NCBI GenBank assembly: GCA_019347725.1 | Contig: JAHWKV010000023.1 | Location: 1 to 8,621 of the forward strand | Origin: Actinomycetota bacterium | Lineage (GTDB): Bacteria; Actinomycetota; CADDZG01; JAHWKV01 | Reading direction: 5' to 3' | Length of the DNA: 8,621 nucleotides | Shown: piece by piece, positions 6,366 to 8,621 of the stretch | Layout of the letters: each line of letters opens with the position of its first letter | How positions within the stretch are numbered: the stretch's first letter is position 1 | Notes under the pieces: model-generated | What the model saw: only the letters and a program-made list of their open reading frames with translations | Told to the model about the DNA's origin: nothing | Database searches by the model: none | Position numbers and translations under genes: made by a program

Positions 6366-6803
6366 ATGAAGGTATTGGCTCTCCGACCGTTGGGTTCGCT
6401 GGCCGGTTTTGCCCCGACGGTCTTACGTGTGATTATCGGAATCATTTTTACCGCCCACGGCTGGGGAAAGCTCCAAGATGGCCCCAGCGCCTTTGCCGGA
6501 TTTCTTACCACCCTCAATGTGCCGGCGCCGGAGATCGTGGCCTGGCTGGTCACACTGCTGGAGCTGGTCGGGGGCATCCTGCTGATCTTGGGCATACTGA
6601 CGCGGATACTGGCACTGCTTTTCACGCTGCTGATGATCGGCTCGAATTTGCTGGTGAAGGTCGACGTCGGGCTAATCGGTGAACAAGGCGCCGGAGCCGA
6701 GCTCGATTTGGCGCTGCTGGCCGGGGTGCTGGCCATTGCCCTGCTCGGGCCGGGCAAGCTGGCGGTCGACGATAAGATCGGTCTAGGCGATCGGGCAGCC
6801 TAA
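6366..6803 (+). CDS. DoxX family membrane protein
   Basis: A 145-residue protein with four predicted membrane helices at about 15-31, 57-77, 80-97 and 113-129. The first helix ends in the DoxX-like 'IIFTAHGWGKL', followed by a small loop with 'FAGFLTTLNVPAPE' and the second helix 'LVTLLELVGGILLILGILTR', both characteristic of the DoxX/DoxD family. DoxX proteins are linked to thiol or oxidative-stress handling in mycobacteria, but many members have no assigned role. The ATG at 6366 has a strong ribosome-binding site, GGAGGAG, at 6352-6358, which fixes the start. It is divergent from the LON-domain gene and is followed after 32 nt by a histidine phosphatase gene in the same direction, so the two probably share a transcript. 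Confidence 0.92.
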   Translation: MKVLALRPLGSLAGFAPTVLRVIIGIIFTAHGWGKLQDGPSAFAGFLTTLNVPAPEIVAWLVTLLELVGGILLILGILTRILALLFTLLMIGSNLLVKVDVGLIGEQGAGAELDLALLAGVLAIALLGPGKLAVDDKIGLGDRAA

Positions 6804-6835
6804 CTGAAGACAGTCGCCTTCCACAAAGGAGCGGT

Positions 6836-7660
6836 ATGCCGATAGACCTCGTACTGGTACGACATTGCGCGAGCATCGGAAACGAGGCGTATGAACGCTC
6901 CAAGGAAGGCGATCACAGCCACTACACCGAGCAGTTCCGCCAGCTGCCCAACTGGGCGTGGCCGCTGAGCGAGAAGGGAAGGCAGCAGGCCCGGGCAACC
7001 GGCGCTTGGCTTGAGGACCACTTCTCCGCCTTCTCCGGTTACTACTGCTCGCCGTTTGTTCGCACCTCCGAGACGGCCGGGCTCCTCGGGTTGCAGGCAG
7101 CTTGCTGGGAGCCCGACAACCTGTTGAGAGAGCGGTTTTGGGGTGAGGCGGACTTTCGCGTGCCGGAGAACGAACGCTGGGAGGCGTTTAAAAAGGAGCT
7201 GGAGGGCCGCGGGCACGACCCCGCCTACTGGCGACCGCCGGGAGGGGAGTCGCTGGCCGACCTGGAGCTGCGGGTGGAGCACTTTCTCGATAAGGTGCAC
7301 AGAGCCTGGCCCAACGGTCGCGTCCTGGTGGTGACGCACCGGGACGCGATGCTGGCTTTCGGAGCCCGGATCGCACCACGGCCCCTGATGGAATGGAGAA
7401 GGATGCTGCTGTCCAAAGACCCCCATGACCAGATCCACAACGGTCAGGTGATGCACTACACGAGGAGAAATCCAACCACCGGAGAGGTCACCGTCAGGTT
7501 TTCCTGGGTGCTCTCGGTGTGTCCCTGGGATCTAATTCGCTCCACCAACGAGTGGAGGCGCATAGAGCCGCCGCACCTTTCCCACGATGAGCGTGTCGAG
7601 GTGGCCGCGGCAACCCCTGGCGACAACTGGAAGGCGACAACGGCGGGCAAGTCCGACTAA
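6836..7660 (+). CDS. Histidine phosphatase superfamily protein (phosphoglycerate-mutase-like)
   Basis: A 274-residue protein of the branch 1 histidine phosphatase superfamily, which removes phosphate from small molecules or proteins through a phospho-histidine. The substrate cannot be told from sequence. The nucleophile motif is 'VRHCASIGN' (His10), an RHC in place of the usual RHG. Other landmarks are 'LSEKGRQQA' (45-52), 'YYCSPFVRTSETA' with Arg76, 'LRERFWGE' with the probable acid Glu99, and 'VTHRD' with the second His168. An insertion 'YTEQFRQLPNWAWPLSEKG' before the third motif resembles the plant and fungal AT74-like subgroup. Roughly 60 extra residues after the core contain Trp-rich 'WVLSVCPWDLIRSTNEWRRI' and have no function I can name. 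The ATG at 6836 has AAGGAG at 6826-6831, so the start is firm. It probably forms an operon with the DoxX gene. Confidence 0.88.
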   Translation: MPIDLVLVRHCASIGNEAYERSKEGDHSHYTEQFRQLPNWAWPLSEKGRQQARATGAWLEDHFSAFSGYYCSPFVRTSETAGLLGLQAACWEPDNLLRERFWGEADFRVPENERWEAFKKELEGRGHDPAYWRPPGGESLADLELRVEHFLDKVHRAWPNGRVLVVTHRDAMLAFGARIAPRPLMEWRRMLLSKDPHDQIHNGQVMHYTRRNPTTGEVTVRFSWVLSVCPWDLIRSTNEWRRIEPPHLSHDERVEVAAATPGDNWKATTAGKSD

Positions 7661-7704
7661 GCCTTCCTCTTACTTGCGGGGAAAGAGGTAAGTTCGGCTC
7701 CAGG

Positions 7705-8621
7705 ATGAACACAACCGCTCAGGACGCGTTACGCGCCGACATCAGGCTTCTGGGAGATCTGCTTGGTGAGACCCTCTATCGCCTCGAGGGTCAACAGCTC
7801 CTAGATCTCGTTGAGGAGGTCCGCTCCCTCAGCAAGCAGGCGCGGAAGGAATCCGGACAAGCCGCGTCGCGTCTGCACGCTCTTTTGGCCGGTCTGGATC
7901 TTGAGCTCGAAACTTCGCTGGTTAGGGCTTTCTCCGCCTATTTCCACCTTGCCAACATTGCAGAGCAGGTGCATAGGGCGGACGAGCGGCCGGCACTCGC
8001 AGGAGCAGGCATCTCCCTGCGAGACGTCGTCGACCGAATACTCGCGGCCGGCGTCCCCCGGAGCGAGATCACGTCGATGGTTAACCGATTCGAGTTGCGG
8101 CCGGTTTGGACGGCGCATCCGACAGAATCCGTTAGGCAGTCCATTCTCATCAAGCGCCAGCACGTTGCCGTGCTCCTGGAGCAGCTCAACGACACGAGGC
8201 TGTCCGACAATGACCGGCTGCGGGTGCAACGGCGCCTAGCCGAGACCATCGATCTACTTTGGCAGACCGATGAGCTCCGCAGGGATCGCCCGAGTCCTGT
8301 CGATGAAGCCCGCAACGTTCTGTTCTATTTGGATCGGGTCTTTCGCGCTGCGCTGCCCGAGCTGCTCGACGACTTTTCCATCCAGCTTGGACGGCTCGGG
8401 GTCGAGCTGCCGTCCGGCGCCAGACCATTGCGATTCGGCACTTGGGTGGGAGGCGATCGGGATGGCAATCCCAACGTCACTCCGCAGGTGACCCTGGAGG
8501 TGCTTGCCCTGCAGCGGGAGGTGGCCTTACAGAATGTGATCGATTGGGTGGACGAACTGCTCAGCTCACTCAGCAATTCGACTCGGTTAATTGGCGTCTC
8601 TAGCAAGCTGGAAGCAAGTCT
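7705..8621 (+). CDS. ppc: Phosphoenolpyruvate carboxylase, N-terminal part (cut by window end)
   Basis: The first 305 or so residues of PEP carboxylase, which adds bicarbonate to phosphoenolpyruvate to make oxaloacetate and so refills the citric acid cycle. The frame is open from ATG 7705 to the window end. The N-terminus 'LRADIRLLGDLLGETL' is typical of the family. The catalytic histidine motif 'TAHPTESVRQS' falls at residues 136-146, with His138 at the same number as in the E. coli enzyme. The second signature 'GTWVGGDRDGNPNVT' lies at 245-259. The full enzyme is usually about 850-950 residues, so roughly two thirds is missing, including the later active-site loops. Ribosome binding is unclear: AGAGG lies 16 or more bases upstream and AGG directly abuts the ATG, but no other in-frame start is available. 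It follows the phosphatase gene after 44 nt. Confidence 0.96.
   Translation, partial: MNTTAQDALRADIRLLGDLLGETLYRLEGQQLLDLVEEVRSLSKQARKESGQAASRLHALLAGLDLELETSLVRAFSAYFHLANIAEQVHRADERPALAGAGISLRDVVDRILAAGVPRSEITSMVNRFELRPVWTAHPTESVRQSILIKRQHVAVLLEQLNDTRLSDNDRLRVQRRLAETIDLLWQTDELRRDRPSPVDEARNVLFYLDRVFRAALPELLDDFSIQLGRLGVELPSGARPLRFGTWVGGDRDGNPNVTPQVTLEVLALQREVALQNVIDWVDELLSSLSNSTRLIGVSSKLEAS

Noticed and set aside
7661..7690. Possible terminator between the phosphatase gene and ppc: CCTCTT (7666-7671) pairs with AAGAGG (7683-7688).
   Set aside because: The stem is only 6 bp with an 11-nt loop, is not GC-rich and has no following T run, so it does not look like an intrinsic terminator.
1..8621. 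Search by eye for mobile elements, CRISPR arrays, tRNA genes, toxin-antitoxin or defence genes.
   Set aside because: No repeats, transposase or integrase motifs, cloverleaf-like sequences or defence domains were seen; the genes are chromosomal housekeeping or envelope types.

Overview
This is a GC-rich chromosomal window from an actinobacterium-like organism. The assignment rests on gene content. There is the C-terminal half of a HelY-type (Ski2/Mtr4-like) RNA helicase, and a small acidic DUF4193 protein with the actinobacterial core 'PKQ..EF.CSSC'. An apolipoprotein N-acyltransferase gene is followed directly by a polyprenol-phosphate mannosyltransferase gene, the two activities that are fused in Mycobacterium tuberculosis Ppm1. 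The protein divergence and the mixed gene order suggest a lineage outside the well-known mycobacteria and streptomycetes, possibly Acidimicrobiia-like, but the sequence alone does not settle this.

Layout, left to right. Positions 1-1114 (+) hold the end of helY, whose first ~135 bases read in a different frame from the rest. Positions 1140-2057 (+) encode a YegS/DAGK-like lipid kinase homologue with degenerate signature motifs. Its stop codon overlaps, tail to tail, the stop of a small single-membrane-helix protein (2054-2350, -), which lies just downstream of a TetR-family regulator gene (2354-2971, -). A 125-bp divergent region separates tetR from a + strand run: DUF4193 protein (3097-3405), lnt (about 3412-4944) and ppm1/dpm1-like (4944-5675). 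The mannosyltransferase stop again overlaps, tail to tail, the stop of a stand-alone LON-domain protein (5672-6286, -). A divergent 79-bp gap leads to a DoxX-family membrane protein (6366-6803, +), a histidine phosphatase (6836-7660, +) and the start of phosphoenolpyruvate carboxylase (7705 to the window end, +).

Functional themes. lnt and the mannosyltransferase form the clearest unit: both act on the cell envelope, one N-acylating lipoproteins and the other making the lipid-linked mannose donor for lipoglycans and protein O-mannosylation. The TetR gene and the small membrane protein form a second unit. The rest is housekeeping or general metabolism (RNA helicase, PEP carboxylase, DoxX).

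I saw no mobile element, CRISPR array, tRNA or rRNA, and no gene-free stretch over 300 bases. I found no clear previously undescribed multi-gene system. The points most worth checking are the probable lipid pseudokinase, the missing canonical start codon of lnt, the reading-frame break in helY, and the repeated stop-codon overlaps of convergent genes.
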